NCBI GenBank assembly: GCA_026397915.1
Contig: JAPLTX010000014.1
Location: 124,001 to 188,000 of the forward strand
Direction: 5' to 3'
From: Verrucomicrobiota bacterium
GTDB taxonomy: Bacteria > Verrucomicrobiota > Verrucomicrobiia > CAIQCK01
Length of the DNA stretch: 64,000 nt
Both the position numbers and the translations under genes were made by a program. Positions 8,830 through 19,100 of the stretch are shown one piece after another (position 1 is the first letter of the stretch; the number at the start of each line of letters is the position of its first letter). The notes beneath the pieces are model-generated. The model had not been told where the DNA came from and searched no databases. It was given only the letters and a program-made list of their open reading frames with translations.

Positions 8830-10938
8830 ATGATTCTTCTACTGGCCGCCATCGTCACGCTGGAGACCGATGCTACGCGCATCGGCTTCGATCCCGACCG
8901 CAACGGCGCGATTGTCTCGCTGGTGGACAAAGTCACGGGCCGCGACTTCGCCGCGCCGAAGACGAGCACGCCGCTGCTCTACGAGCTGAGTTTCACCAAC
9001 GCGCCGTCGCTGACGGAGGCTGCCGCCGCCGGCGTCACCGTCAAGCGCGACAGCGACTCCGTCGTCATCAGCGCCGCGCGCCACACCAACGCTGCCGTCG
9101 CGGTCGAGTGCCGATTTCGCACCGAGCAAGGCTCCTCGCTGATCTTCGGCCGCATCGCGGTGCGCAACGACAGCGGCCACGCGCTCACCAGCGTGCGCTT
9201 TCCAGCGCTGGCGTGGTCGAAACAACTCGGCGCGGCGCCGGATCGGGAGTTTCTCGTGCTGCCACGTAACGACGGTTGTCTTATCCAGTCGCCCAGCAGC
9301 ATCGGCTGGCTCCCATCGGCTCCGTATCCCGGTTCGGCTTCGATGCAGTTTCTCGCGCACTACGACGACACCGCCGGCCTGTATGCGGCGAGCTACGACA
9401 ACCGGTGCTTCACGAAGAGCTTTGGCGTCGAAAAGCGCGGCGAAGTTTTCCGGCTGGCGATGCTCCACCGGCCGGCGCTGGAAGCGCGAGGCGCGTGGCG
9501 AACTGAATATGAGGTGGCGATCGGCACATTCCGTGGCGACTGGCAGACGGCAGCCGACATTTACAAGAAGTGGGCGCTAAAACAACCGTGGTGCCGTCAC
9601 ACGCTTGCCCAGCGCGTGGCCGACGGCGATGTGCCGCGCTGGCTCACGGAGCCGTCGCTGTTCTACGCCTACAGTCTGCGCGGTGAGATCGAACCAAGGA
9701 AAACCGGCAACCGCCTGCCGTTGGTGCCGCAACAGGCCGGCGCGTGGCGCGAACTGCTCGGCGGACCGACGACGTTCATGTTGATGGCGTGGGAGAAACT
9801 CGGTCCGTGGGTGACGCCGGACTACTTCCCGCCGTTCGGCGGCGAGAAGGATTTCAAAGCGGCGGCGGCGGCGCTCCACGCAAACGGCCATCGCACGTTG
9901 GTATTTCTGTCCGGCCTGAACTGGACGCTACGCAAACAAGGCGGCTGCGATGCTGGCACGCTCGACGACACCGTGGCGTTCGAGAAGCGCGGCGCGGCGA
10001 GTGCCATCTGCGGCCCCGACGGCCAGCCGCAGCTTTCGGGCAAGCCCGGCGCAGGCGTCGGCGAGTGTGCGGTCGCTTGCCCCGCGACGCCACTGGCGCG
10101 AGAGATGTTGCTCGGCGCGGCGCTGGAATGCCAGCGGCTCGGTATTGATTGCGTGCAGGCGGACCAGATCGTCGGCGGCGGCATGGCGTCGTGCTTCAGT
10201 GACAAACACGGTCATCCGCGTGGCGGCGGCAACTGGTCGGCCGCGGCGCTCTACAAAATCTTCGACGAGGTTCGCCGCGAGGGGAAGAAACGCGACGCGA
10301 ACTTCGCGTGGTCCATGGAGGAGCCGGGCGAGTTCTTCATCCCGGTGCTCGACACGTATCACGCCCGCGACTATTCGCAAGGTCGCTGGCCGCGCGATGG
10401 CGCGGGCGTCATCGGCGTGCCGCTGTTCACGCACGTCTATCATGAGTTCATGCACGGCTACGGCGGCGACTCGTGCCATGTCTCGACGGTCGCCAGTGCC
10501 AGCACGCTTTATCAGCAAGGCATGAACCTCGTCTGCGGCAAAACGCCCGGCGTCGCAGTCTGGACCCGGCCCTACGATCCGAAGGCGACGGATGCCGCAC
10601 AAGCGCGGTTGCTGCGTGGCCACGTCGAACTGTGGCGCGGGCCAGCGCGGGAGTTTTTGGTGTTTGGCCGTCGCGTTGCGACCAAGCCGCTGGACGTGCC
10701 GACAGTGCGCTGCAAGTTCTACACTGGCGGTGATCGCAAGCCGCGCGAGTTGGACGTGCCGGCGGTGCTTCACAGCCAATGGCGATCACCGGCCGGCGAC
10801 GAAGCAGCGGTGTTCGTCTGTGTCGGCAACAGCCCGGCGTCATTCACGGCATTCGGACGCCAACTCGAACTCGCGCCAGGCGAAGTGAAATTCTTGCCGT
10901 TGAAACCTGAAACAGAAACCCGGAAGGCGAAACCATGA
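8830..10938 (+). CDS. DUF6259-like putative glycoside hydrolase
   Basis: A 702-residue protein that begins the plus-strand glycan operon. A short hydrophobic N terminus (MILLLAAIVTL) may be a signal peptide but is weak. Residues about 20-250 look like a beta-sandwich typical of glycoside-hydrolase accessory domains. The middle (ADIYKKWALKQPW, MLMAWEKLGPW, LVFLSGLNWT, ECQRLGIDCVQADQI) reads as a TIM barrel of the sort found in DUF6259 proteins, with acidic residues in SMEEPGEFF that could be catalytic. The family is my recognition; no activity is proven. The ATG follows GGAG by 6 bp. It overlaps the GH20 gene by 4 bp (ATGA), implying coupled translation and a shared substrate. Confidence 0.7.
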   Translation: MILLLAAIVTLETDATRIGFDPDRNGAIVSLVDKVTGRDFAAPKTSTPLLYELSFTNAPSLTEAAAAGVTVKRDSDSVVISAARHTNAAVAVECRFRTEQGSSLIFGRIAVRNDSGHALTSVRFPALAWSKQLGAAPDREFLVLPRNDGCLIQSPSSIGWLPSAPYPGSASMQFLAHYDDTAGLYAASYDNRCFTKSFGVEKRGEVFRLAMLHRPALEARGAWRTEYEVAIGTFRGDWQTAADIYKKWALKQPWCRHTLAQRVADGDVPRWLTEPSLFYAYSLRGEIEPRKTGNRLPLVPQQAGAWRELLGGPTTFMLMAWEKLGPWVTPDYFPPFGGEKDFKAAAAALHANGHRTLVFLSGLNWTLRKQGGCDAGTLDDTVAFEKRGAASAICGPDGQPQLSGKPGAGVGECAVACPATPLAREMLLGAALECQRLGIDCVQADQIVGGGMASCFSDKHGHPRGGGNWSAAALYKIFDEVRREGKKRDANFAWSMEEPGEFFIPVLDTYHARDYSQGRWPRDGAGVIGVPLFTHVYHEFMHGYGGDSCHVSTVASASTLYQQGMNLVCGKTPGVAVWTRPYDPKATDAAQARLLRGHVELWRGPAREFLVFGRRVATKPLDVPTVRCKFYTGGDRKPRELDVPAVLHSQWRSPAGDEAAVFVCVGNSPASFTAFGRQLELAPGEVKFLPLKPETETRKAKP

Positions 10939-12575
10939 AGCAACGTCGTTGCTTTGCACTCCTGTTACTCTTATGTATGGCACCGCTGACTAACTCCTGG
11001 GGCGCGGCACCGGCGCTGATTCCCGCACCGGCGAAGATGGTCGTAGCAGAAGGGACTTTCCGGCTGACGCGCGAGACTTCGATTTGCGCCAATGCGGGCG
11101 CGGAAGCGGAAGCGCGCAAGCTGGCCGTCGCCTTGAGAACACCAACCGGCTTGGCCTTGCCATTGAAAGCAGGCGAGCCGAAGCCGGGTGCCATCGTCCT
11201 GCAACTCGACCGCTCGCTCGAACCACGACTCGGTGCCGAAGGTTATCGTCTCTCCGTCACGCCGACGCGCGTCACGATCTGCGCGGCAGCGGAGGCGGGG
11301 TTGTTCTATGGCGGCATGACGCTCCGGCAGTTGCTCCCGGCGCAGGTGTTTTCGGCGAAACGAACGACGCGCGCTCCTGACGGTGGCTGGGCTGCACCCT
11401 GCGTCGAGATCGAGGACCGGCCGCGGTTCGCATGGCGCGGGTTGCTGCTCGACCCGGCGCGGCACTTCATGCCGCCGGAGTTCATCAAGAAGCTGGTGGA
11501 CACGATGGCGCTGCACAAACTAAACGTGCTCCAACTCCACCTGACCGACGACCAAGGCTGGCGGATCGAGATCAAGAAGCATCCCCAACTCACCAAGCTT
11601 GGCTCCGTCCGCAAGGAATCGCCCGTCCACGGCGACCGCAAGCGCGGCGACGGCAAACGCTACGGGCCGTTCTTCTACACGCAACGGCAGATCCGTGACC
11701 TCGTGGCCTACGCACAGGTGCGGCATGTCACGCTTGTGCCGGAGATCGAGATGCCCGGCCATTTCCTCGCGGCGATGGTGGCGTATCCCGCGTTGTCCTG
11801 CCGCGGCGGGCCGTTCGAGGTGCGCACGCGCTGGGGCATCGAGCCGGACATCCTCTGCCCCGGCAACGACGCGGCCCTCGCCTTCGTCAAGGACGCGCTC
11901 ACCGAAGTCTGCGAACTCTTCCCCAGCCTCTTCATCCACATCGGCGGCGACGAGTGCCCACGCGACCGCTGGAAGACCTGCCCGAAATGCCAGGCGCGCA
12001 TCCGGGCCGAGAATCTTCACGGCGAGGCGCAGCTCCAGACATGGTTCAACCATCGCATCGAGGAATTCCTCGCCAGCAAAGGCCGGCGTCTCCTTGGCTG
12101 GGACGAGATTCTCGAAGGTGGCCTCACGCCCGGCGCGGCCGTGATGTCCTGGCGCGGCATCAAGGGCGGCATCGCCGCCGCCAACGCGGGTCACGACGTC
12201 GTTATGGCACCGACCACACATTGTTACTTCGATTACGCGCAGTCCAAAGCTCCCGGCGAACCGGAATGCATCGGCGGGTTCATTCCGCTGTCGCGCGTCT
12301 ATGAGTTCGAACCGATCCCCGCCGAACTGCCGGAGTCCCAGCGTCACCACATCCTCGGCGCACAGGGCACGCTCTGGAGCGAATACATGTGGACGCCGCG
12401 CGACGTGGAGTATTTCGCCTTCCCGCGCGCGGCGGCGCTGGCGGAGGTTGTCTGGTCGCCGGCCGAGCGGAAGGACGTCGCCGGCTTCGAGCGCCGCCTA
12501 CAAGACCATCTCCCCCGCCTCGACCAGCTCGGCGTGAACTATCGCAAGCCATCCGCTGCCGATGACAGGAAATGA
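10935..12575 (+). CDS. Secreted GH20 beta-N-acetylhexosaminidase
   Basis: Releases terminal GlcNAc or GalNAc residues from glycans by substrate-assisted catalysis. The 546-residue product has a signal peptide ending near GAAPA, an N-terminal GH20b domain (ALIPAPAKMV to LLPAQVF) and a catalytic barrel from about residue 165 (RFAWRGLLLDPARHFM). The Asp339-Glu340 pair in HIGGDECPRD is the family's catalytic dyad. QLHLTDDQGWRIEIK, PEIEMPGH and LWSEYMWT are further hallmarks. The start overlaps the upstream gene by 4 bp and has GGAAGG nearby. GH2 follows 49 bp downstream. With the divergent sulfatases it points to a sulfated, hexosamine-containing glycan. Confidence 0.95.
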   Translation: MKQRRCFALLLLLCMAPLTNSWGAAPALIPAPAKMVVAEGTFRLTRETSICANAGAEAEARKLAVALRTPTGLALPLKAGEPKPGAIVLQLDRSLEPRLGAEGYRLSVTPTRVTICAAAEAGLFYGGMTLRQLLPAQVFSAKRTTRAPDGGWAAPCVEIEDRPRFAWRGLLLDPARHFMPPEFIKKLVDTMALHKLNVLQLHLTDDQGWRIEIKKHPQLTKLGSVRKESPVHGDRKRGDGKRYGPFFYTQRQIRDLVAYAQVRHVTLVPEIEMPGHFLAAMVAYPALSCRGGPFEVRTRWGIEPDILCPGNDAALAFVKDALTEVCELFPSLFIHIGGDECPRDRWKTCPKCQARIRAENLHGEAQLQTWFNHRIEEFLASKGRRLLGWDEILEGGLTPGAAVMSWRGIKGGIAAANAGHDVVMAPTTHCYFDYAQSKAPGEPECIGGFIPLSRVYEFEPIPAELPESQRHHILGAQGTLWSEYMWTPRDVEYFAFPRAAALAEVVWSPAERKDVAGFERRLQDHLPRLDQLGVNYRKPSAADDRK

Positions 12576-12624
12576 TTTTACCCTCGAAAATCTGCCGGGA
12601 GTTGATACACACTCCGACTCTCTT

Positions 12625-14757
12625 ATGAAACTGACAAGCTTCATCGCCTCCGCAGTTCTTTGTCTCGCAGTCCACTCTTCCTTCGCCGCCGACGCGCGCA
12701 CGGTCGTCTCGCTCGATGGCGAGTGGCAGATCGCCGAGGGCGGGCTGGACAAACCGCCAGCGACGTTCGCGCACCGCGTGCTGGTGCCTGGACTGGTGGA
12801 CATGGCCAAGCCGGCATTCGCCGACGTCGGCAAGAAGAGCGAGAAGCGGCAGGCGTTCTGGTATCGGCACGAGTTCACGCTAAAACAGCCCGTGTCCGAG
12901 ATCGCGCTGCTGAAGGTCCACAAGGCGCAGTTCGGCACGAAGGTTTGGCTCAACGGAAAAGTCGTCGGCGAGCATTTGCCGTGTTTCACGCCGGCCTGGC
13001 TCGACGTGAAGAAGGCGCTCAAGGGCGACGGCCAGCCGAACGAACTGATCATCCGCGTCGGCGCGGACCGCGATTCGATGCCGCAGGACATGCCGACGGG
13101 CTGGGACTTCGAGAAGTATCTGTTTATCCCCGGCATCTACGACTCGGTGGAACTGATCCTGACCAGCGCGCCTTACATCGTGAACGTGCAGACCGTGCCG
13201 GACATCGAGACGAAATCCGTGCGCGTCGTTGCGGAGGTTGCTGCCGGCGAGAAATGGTGCGAGGGCGAAGTCCAGGCGACGGTCTCCTTGCGCGGCTCGA
13301 CGCGGATTGATGGTTCGCAGACCGCGCAAAAGGTTTACCTCCGCCCGAAGAAGACCAAGACGGTGGATTTCACCGTGCCGATCCGCGACGCCCGATTGTG
13401 GTCGCCGGAGGAGCCATTCCTTTACGAACTGAACCTCAGCACCGGCGCGGACACGACGAAGACACGCTTCGGCATGAGGTCGTTCAGTTTCGACCGGGAG
13501 ACGAAGCGCGCCATGCTCAACGGCAAGCCCTACTTCATGCGCGGCAGCAACGTGACGGCCTACCGGTTCTTCGAGGACAGCGCGCGCGGCGACCTGCCGT
13601 GGGACCGCGAGTGGGTGCGGAAGCTGCACCAGAAGTTCAAGACGATGCATTGGAACTCGCTGCGCTATTGCATCGGGTTCCCGCCGGAGTTCTGGTATGA
13701 CATCGCCGACGAGGAGGGCATCCTCATCCAAGATGAGTTCCCCATTTGGGTGCTCAACGGCGCGAAGAACCAGTGCCCAGAGTGGCCCGTGGCGGAGAAA
13801 ATTGTCCCGCAATACACCGAATGGATGCGCGAGCGTTGGAACCATCCGTGCGTCGTCATCTGGGACGCGCAGAACGAGAGCGGCACGCCCGAGACGGGCA
13901 AGGCACTCAGCGCGGTGCGCCAGTTCGATCTCTCCAACCGTCCGTGGGAAAACGGTTGGGCCGAGCCGCAAGCCCTGACCGATTGCGTCGAGTCCCATCC
14001 TTACATGCACATCCGCGGTTGGTGGCCCACCGGGAAGCCGTTCAAGATGAGTGAGATCGCCACCATGTCCGGGAAGCCGAAGTTGAACAAGGCCCAGCAG
14101 GCGCTCGACGTGCCGATCATCATCAACGAATACGGCTGGCTCTGGCTCACGCGCGACGGGCACCCGACCTGCCTGACGACGAATGTCTATGTTCACGCCA
14201 TCGGCGAAAAATCCACCGTCCAGCAGCGGCGCGAATTTTACGCGCGAGCGCTCGCCGCCAAAACCGAGTTCTGGCGCGCGCATCGTGAGTGCGCTGGCGT
14301 GCTGCACTTCTGTGGCTTGGGCTACGACCGTCCCGGCGACAAGCCGCGCCCCGAAGGCGGCGCCACCAGCGACCACTGGCTGGACGTGAAGAAGCTGCAG
14401 TTCGAGCCGCTGTTCGAGAAATATATGAAAGACGCGTTCGCACCCACCGGCCTGATGCTCGACTTCTGGGCGGAAGAAGTGCCGGCCGGCGAAAAGCGCG
14501 ACGTGTCGGTCATCGTCATCAACGATCTCTACGGCCCGTGGCATGGCGACGTCCGCTTCCGCGTCCTGCACGGCACGAAGGTCTTGTCCGAACAGACGCA
14601 GCCTTGCGCGGTCGCTGTGCTGGGCGACAAACGGCTGACGTTCCCGTTTACCGCGCCCGAAGCGCCGGGCCATTACACGCTGGAAGCGACGTTGCTGAAA
14701 CGCAAGGCACCGCCCGTGAGCAGCCTGCGCGATTTTCAAGTGCCGCCGGCAAAGTAA
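12625..14757 (+). CDS. Secreted GH2-family glycoside hydrolase (beta-galactosidase-like)
   Basis: Retaining exo-glycosidase of family GH2, a group with beta-galactosidase, beta-mannosidase and beta-glucuronidase members. The 710-residue form starts at the ATG at 12625, which opens a signal peptide (MKLTSFIASAVLCLAVHSSFAA); an in-frame start at 12562 would overlap GH20 and add a non-signal leader. Domain order is sugar-binding jelly roll (about 25-190), Ig-like domain (about 195-295) and barrel (about 300-610). WDAQNES places the acid/base at Glu418, and INEYGW places the nucleophile near Glu502. No C-terminal beta-galactosidase small-chain domain is visible. It is the third gene of the operon, with the SGNH esterase 32 bp downstream. 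Confidence 0.9.
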   Translation: MKLTSFIASAVLCLAVHSSFAADARTVVSLDGEWQIAEGGLDKPPATFAHRVLVPGLVDMAKPAFADVGKKSEKRQAFWYRHEFTLKQPVSEIALLKVHKAQFGTKVWLNGKVVGEHLPCFTPAWLDVKKALKGDGQPNELIIRVGADRDSMPQDMPTGWDFEKYLFIPGIYDSVELILTSAPYIVNVQTVPDIETKSVRVVAEVAAGEKWCEGEVQATVSLRGSTRIDGSQTAQKVYLRPKKTKTVDFTVPIRDARLWSPEEPFLYELNLSTGADTTKTRFGMRSFSFDRETKRAMLNGKPYFMRGSNVTAYRFFEDSARGDLPWDREWVRKLHQKFKTMHWNSLRYCIGFPPEFWYDIADEEGILIQDEFPIWVLNGAKNQCPEWPVAEKIVPQYTEWMRERWNHPCVVIWDAQNESGTPETGKALSAVRQFDLSNRPWENGWAEPQALTDCVESHPYMHIRGWWPTGKPFKMSEIATMSGKPKLNKAQQALDVPIIINEYGWLWLTRDGHPTCLTTNVYVHAIGEKSTVQQRREFYARALAAKTEFWRAHRECAGVLHFCGLGYDRPGDKPRPEGGATSDHWLDVKKLQFEPLFEKYMKDAFAPTGLMLDFWAEEVPAGEKRDVSVIVINDLYGPWHGDVRFRVLHGTKVLSEQTQPCAVAVLGDKRLTFPFTAPEAPGHYTLEATLLKRKAPPVSSLRDFQVPPAK

Positions 14758-14789
14758 GCCAACAGGCAACATAGAATGCGGCCAACACC

Positions 14790-15539
14790 ATGAGCATTTT
14801 CCATTGTCGTTCGCTTTTGTTCCGGGCCGGTTTCGTCTCGTTCCTGCTCGTCTGCGCGCCGACGTTGTTCGCCGCCGAGAAATCGCCGAGCCAGCGATGG
14901 GAAAAAGAAATCACGGCGTTCGAGATTGCCGACAAGAAGAATCCGCCACCGCAAGAAGCGATTCTGTTTATCGGCTCCTCCAGCATCCGGCGTTGGAAAA
15001 CGCTCGCGCACGATTTTCCCGGTCATACGATCATCAATCGCGGCTTTGGCGGATCGCAAATCGCCGACGCGACCCGATACGCCGACCGGATCATCATCCC
15101 CTGCAAACCGCGGCTGATCGTGCTGGGCGCCGGCTCCAATGACATCAACGCCGGCAAGTCGCCGGAGCAAGTCGCCGCCGATTTCGAGGCGTTCGTCGTC
15201 AAGGTCCGCGCCGCGCTGCCCGACACGCGCATTGCGTTCATGTCCATCAACCCGGCTCCTGTGCGCGCCGCCCAACTTGGGAAGCAGCGAAAGGCCAACC
15301 AACTTATCAAGCAATACGTCGCCGCCGGCAACAACCTCGACTACATCAACATCTTCGATGCGTTTCTCGGTCCCGACGGCCAGCCGCGCGAAGATTTGTT
15401 CGTCGCCGACCGCCTCCACCATAACGCCGCCGGTTACGAAGTCCGCGTCAAGATCACACGCCTGCATCTCGGCCCGACGGCGAAATCGGACACCGCAAGA
15501 GGCAAGTCCGGGTCGCCACAGCCGGCCGGAAAACCGTAA
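14790..15539 (+). CDS. Secreted SGNH/GDSL-family hydrolase
   Basis: A 249-residue exported esterase-like protein, likely removing acyl groups such as acetate from glycans. The N terminus is a signal peptide ending near LFAAE. Block I is FIGSSSI (Ser64 is the expected nucleophile), block II GFGGSQI, block III GAGSND and block V DRLHHNAAGY with the Asp-His pair. These match the SGNH fold and the platelet-activating-factor acetylhydrolase-like subgroup. It ends the DUF6259-GH20-GH2 operon. The tail after about residue 228 is low-complexity and probably disordered. Confidence 0.88.
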   Translation: MSIFHCRSLLFRAGFVSFLLVCAPTLFAAEKSPSQRWEKEITAFEIADKKNPPPQEAILFIGSSSIRRWKTLAHDFPGHTIINRGFGGSQIADATRYADRIIIPCKPRLIVLGAGSNDINAGKSPEQVAADFEAFVVKVRAALPDTRIAFMSINPAPVRAAQLGKQRKANQLIKQYVAAGNNLDYINIFDAFLGPDGQPREDLFVADRLHHNAAGYEVRVKITRLHLGPTAKSDTARGKSGSPQPAGKP

Positions 15540-15581
15540 AGGAGCGGAACGGAAGAACGCGTCAAATGCCACCGGGGCAGC

Positions 15582-15614
15582 ACAGCCCTGCTGCAAGCCA
15601 GCGAAAAGGGCTGT
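15582..15614 (+). terminator. Hairpin after the SGNH gene, possible terminator
   Basis: ACAGCCCT (15582-15589) pairs with AGGGCTGT (15607-15614), and an inner GCTG/CAGC stem closes a CAAGC loop. There is no immediate T-run, so termination is uncertain. It lies 43 bp after the SGNH stop, and the 45-bp element copy A begins 3 bp later. Confidence 0.45.
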
Positions 15615-15616
15615 CG

Positions 15617-15661
15617 AAGCGTAAGGTTTTCCCCTATGGCAAAATCGGGGTTTCACCTAAT
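15617..15661. promoter_or_regulatory. 45-bp conserved element, copy A
   Basis: This stretch aligns without gaps to 21171-21215, with 36 of 45 identical bases. Shared parts are AAGCGTA, TTTC, CCTATG, CAAAAT and GGGG, ending in a common AAT. The core CCCC...GGGG is an imperfect inverted repeat. It lies 45 bp upstream of the small ORF at 15706 and upstream of the histidine kinase. An operator or promoter role is inferred from conservation and position. Confidence 0.55.
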
Positions 15662-15705
15662 AGACGCGTTGGCACCGCTGGTTGTAACATGCGCGCCAAG
15701 TAATA

Positions 15706-15939
15706 ATGGCGTGTTCCAAATTCATAGTGATCGCGGTCTTCGTGCTGGCGCTGATTTTCGGCACGCGTTGGTGCATTGTGACGTTTTACTCGGCAACCTA
15801 TGTGGCGACCGACCCGCGTAGCGCGCGCGGAGCGATGACGCTCGCCACCCCCACGAAGCAGTTGTCTCATGAAGAGGAAACTGCCGGCGGCCCGGCGCTG
15901 CCGCCGTTTGAAGTGTTTAAATCTTCGCAGAGCCGTTAG
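15706..15939 (+). CDS. Small single-pass membrane protein, unknown function
   Basis: A possible 77-residue protein. Residues about 5-30 (KFIVIAVFVLALIFGTRW) form one membrane segment with a positively charged residue before it. The rest is polar, with an SHEEETAGG stretch and no recognised motif. The ribosome-binding site is poor. It begins 45 bp after the conserved 45-bp element, and the histidine kinase gene starts 247 bp downstream, so a link to that system is possible. I do not recognise a family. It could also be a chance ORF, though no competing frame in this interval looks better. Confidence 0.4.
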   Translation: MACSKFIVIAVFVLALIFGTRWCIVTFYSATYVATDPRSARGAMTLATPTKQLSHEEETAGGPALPPFEVFKSSQSR

Positions 15940-15972
15940 CGTTTTCGTGGGCGCTCGCACTCTAACCTGTGG

Positions 15973-16001
15973 TTGTCGCCGTCCAAGGAAGTTGCTAGAC
16001 T
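15973..16001 (+). promoter_or_regulatory. Possible promoter of the histidine kinase gene
   Basis: TTGTCG (15973-15978) and TAGACT (15996-16001) are 17 bp apart, each matching 4 of 6 consensus bases. The predicted leader of about 180 nt would end at the AAGGAG ribosome-binding site before 16187. Apart from this, nothing was recognised in the 247-bp interval 15940-16186. Confidence 0.25.
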
Positions 16002-16186
16002 GAACGCCAAGTCGGGGTTCCGCAGCAGAACTCCGGCGTGGGTTTTGGGAGATGGGTCCGCATGGCAATGAACATGTATCTTCAGGTCTGGCAGTCGGGT
16101 GATTGCGCGCGCCAACGCAAGCCGGCTGAGACCGCTGCAACAAACGACGACAGCCTCGCCGGCTGACAAGGAGAAAGACGCGCGCG

Positions 16187-19100
16187 ATGCGAAAATTTCA
16201 GAACCTGCCGATCAAGTGGAAGCTGACGCTGGCGATGCTGCTGACCAGCATGATTGCGGTCCTGCTGCTGGGTTCGGCGTTGTTCCTTGCCGGGATGCTC
16301 CACATGAGGAACCTCCAGGTCCAGGAAACAGCCGGCCTGGCTGTGATTGTCGGCGGGAATTGCGCTGGCGCGCTGGAAAACAGGGATGTAAAGGCGGCGC
16401 AGAAGGAACTTGGCGAAATTGCAGCCAACCCGACCATCGAGGATGCCTGTCTCTACACGTCCGACGGCCGGTTGTTGGCGCGCTATACGCGGGACAATCT
16501 CTCGCCGCAACCACCGCCGCCGGCCCACAAAGACGGGGAGAGCTTCGTTGGCGACCGGTTGAGATTGTATCGCCCGGTCAAGCACGATGGCAAAGTGGTG
16601 GGAACCATTTATTTGCAGGTGAACACTTGGATCATGTGGGCGCGGCTGAAGAGCTACATTGGCATGGGCATCATGGTCATGGGCATTTCCATGCTGGTGG
16701 CGTTGATCGTCGCCAGCCGTCTGCAACGGTTCTTCTCCAGCCCGATTCTGGAACTGGCCCGTGTGGCACACGCGATCACGGAACGGAAGGATTTCTCGCA
16801 ACGGGCAGTCAAACTGAGCAACGACGAGACCGGCCTGTTGACGGACGCGTTCAACCGGATGCTCGGCATCGTCCAGGAACACGATAGTGGCTCGCGGGCA
16901 ACGCAAAGCCGGCTGGAGAAACGGGTGGCCGAGCGCACGGTCGAGTTGCGCAAGGCCAATGAGTCGTTGCGGGAAAGCGAGGAACGGCTCCGCGCGGTGT
17001 TCGAGCAGGCGATGGATGGTTTCCTGCTGGCGGATGTCGAAACCAAGCGGTTCAGCCTGTCCAATCCGCGGATGTGCCAGATGCTAGGCTACAGCGCCGA
17101 CGAACTGAAAAAACTGACGGTGTCGAACATCCATCCAGCCGAGGACGTGCTGTGGATCACTGAGATGTTTGCGAGACAGGCCGCTGGAGAAACCGCAGTG
17201 GCACCGGAAGTGCCCGTCCGGCGCAAAGACGGCATCGTCTTCTACGCCGACATCAGCGCCCGGTCCTTGACGGTGGATGGGCGACAGTGTTTGTTTGGCA
17301 TCTTCCGCGACATCACCGAGCGCAAGCAGGCCAAGGAGGCCCTCCAACACCGGCTGGAGATTGAACAGCTCGTAGCATCCGCTTCCAGCCGGTTCGCCAA
17401 CACAGCTTCGCCGGAAGTTGACGCAGTCATCAATGAAGTCCTGGCCAGCCTCGGCCGGCTCACGCGAACCGACCGTTGTTTCCTGTTCAGCGTCTCCGAC
17501 GATCTGACCATCGCCGACAACACGCACGAATGGTGCGTGTCCGGCGTGCGGCCGCAGATCGGCCAGTTGCGCAACGTTCCCACGGCGGCGTTTCCGTGGT
17601 ATCTGGAGCGGCTTCGCGGCGGCGAACCGTTGCTGCTGCCCCGCACCGCCGACCTGCCCCCGGAAGCGGAGGCGGAAAGACGGCTCTTGCAATCAAGCAA
17701 TGTCCAGTCGGTGATTCTGGTGCCGATCCGCCACGCCGGCAAACTGGTCGGCTTTATCGGGTGCGACGCCGTGCGTGCTGAGCGTGTCTGGTCCGATGAA
17801 GACGTCCGGCTGCTGAGAACCATCGGCGAACTGATCACCGACACGCTGGCGCGGCTGCGGGTTGGCGAGGCATTGCGAGAGAGAGAGGAACGTTTGCAAG
17901 CTGTGCTGGGAAACTCTCGCGACGTCGCCTACCGTCGGAACCTACAAATCAACCGATACGATTTTTTCAGTCCAGCGGTCGAGAAAGTCACCGGTTACTC
18001 GGCCAAAGAGCTGATCGGCAAAGGCTTGGACTTCGTCTTGAATCGAGTTCACCCCGACGATTTGTTGGCTGTGAAGCATGCGTTGGAAGAAGCTCAAGCG
18101 GGCGAGGTAATGAACGGCATCGCCGAATACCGGTTCAAGCACAAGGATGGCAGCTACCGATGGCTCTCCGACCGGTTTACAATCGTCAAGGACGCTGACG
18201 GACGGCCCCTGTATTGGGTGGGAGTTTCCCGCGACGTTACCGAGCAAAAACAGATGGAGGAGGCGCTGCTCGATAGTGAAGATCGCTACCGTTCGTTGTT
18301 TGCGACCAGCATGGATGCCGTGCTATTGGCGACTGTGGATGGCGGGATTATCGCCGCCAACAAGGCCGCCTGCCTGATGTTCGGACTTACGGAGGAGGAA
18401 TTGACAAGCGTCGGGCGGAACGGAATCGTGGACGTCTCGGATCCTCGTCTACAAGCCGCCGCGGAGGAACGCGATCGAACCGGCAGATTCTACGGCGAGC
18501 TGACATTCATTCGCAGCGACGGCACGAAGTTTCCGGCCGAGGTTTCCTCGGTGGTCTTCCGCGTGCAGAAGGGAGAATCGCGCGCCAGCATTGTGATCCG
18601 CGACATCACCGAGCGCAAGCGGGCGGAGGAGGCGCTAAAGGCGCTCAACGAAACGCTCGAGCACCGCGTGGTCGAGCGCACCGCCGCGCTGCAACAGCGG
18701 GAAACGGAACTAAAGGAAGCGCAGCGCGTGGCCCACGTAGGCAACTGGAGTTGGGAGGTGAAAACAGGCGAGGTCACTTGGTCCGAGGAGCTTTACCGCA
18801 TCTACGGTCGCGATCCGAACCTGCCCGTGCCCCGCTTCCAAGAACATTCGCAGATCTTCACGGCCGAGAGTCTGGCGCGGCGAAATGCGGCAGCGGAAGA
18901 AACCATACGAACTGGAGCGCCTTACGAACTCGACTTGGAGATAGTCCGTCCGGACGGCACACGAAGATGGATCACTGCTCACGGCGAGGCAGTGCGCGAC
19001 GCCGACGGCCGGGTTGTAAGACTTCGCGGCACCGCCCAGGACATCACGGAACGCAAGCGGGCGGAGGAAGCGCTGCGCCAGAGCGAGGAACGTTACCGGG

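Noticed and set aside
12880..14772. 630-residue minus-strand frame opposite the GH2 gene
   Set aside because: It is a codon-bias shadow; the plus strand has catalytic motifs and a signal peptide.
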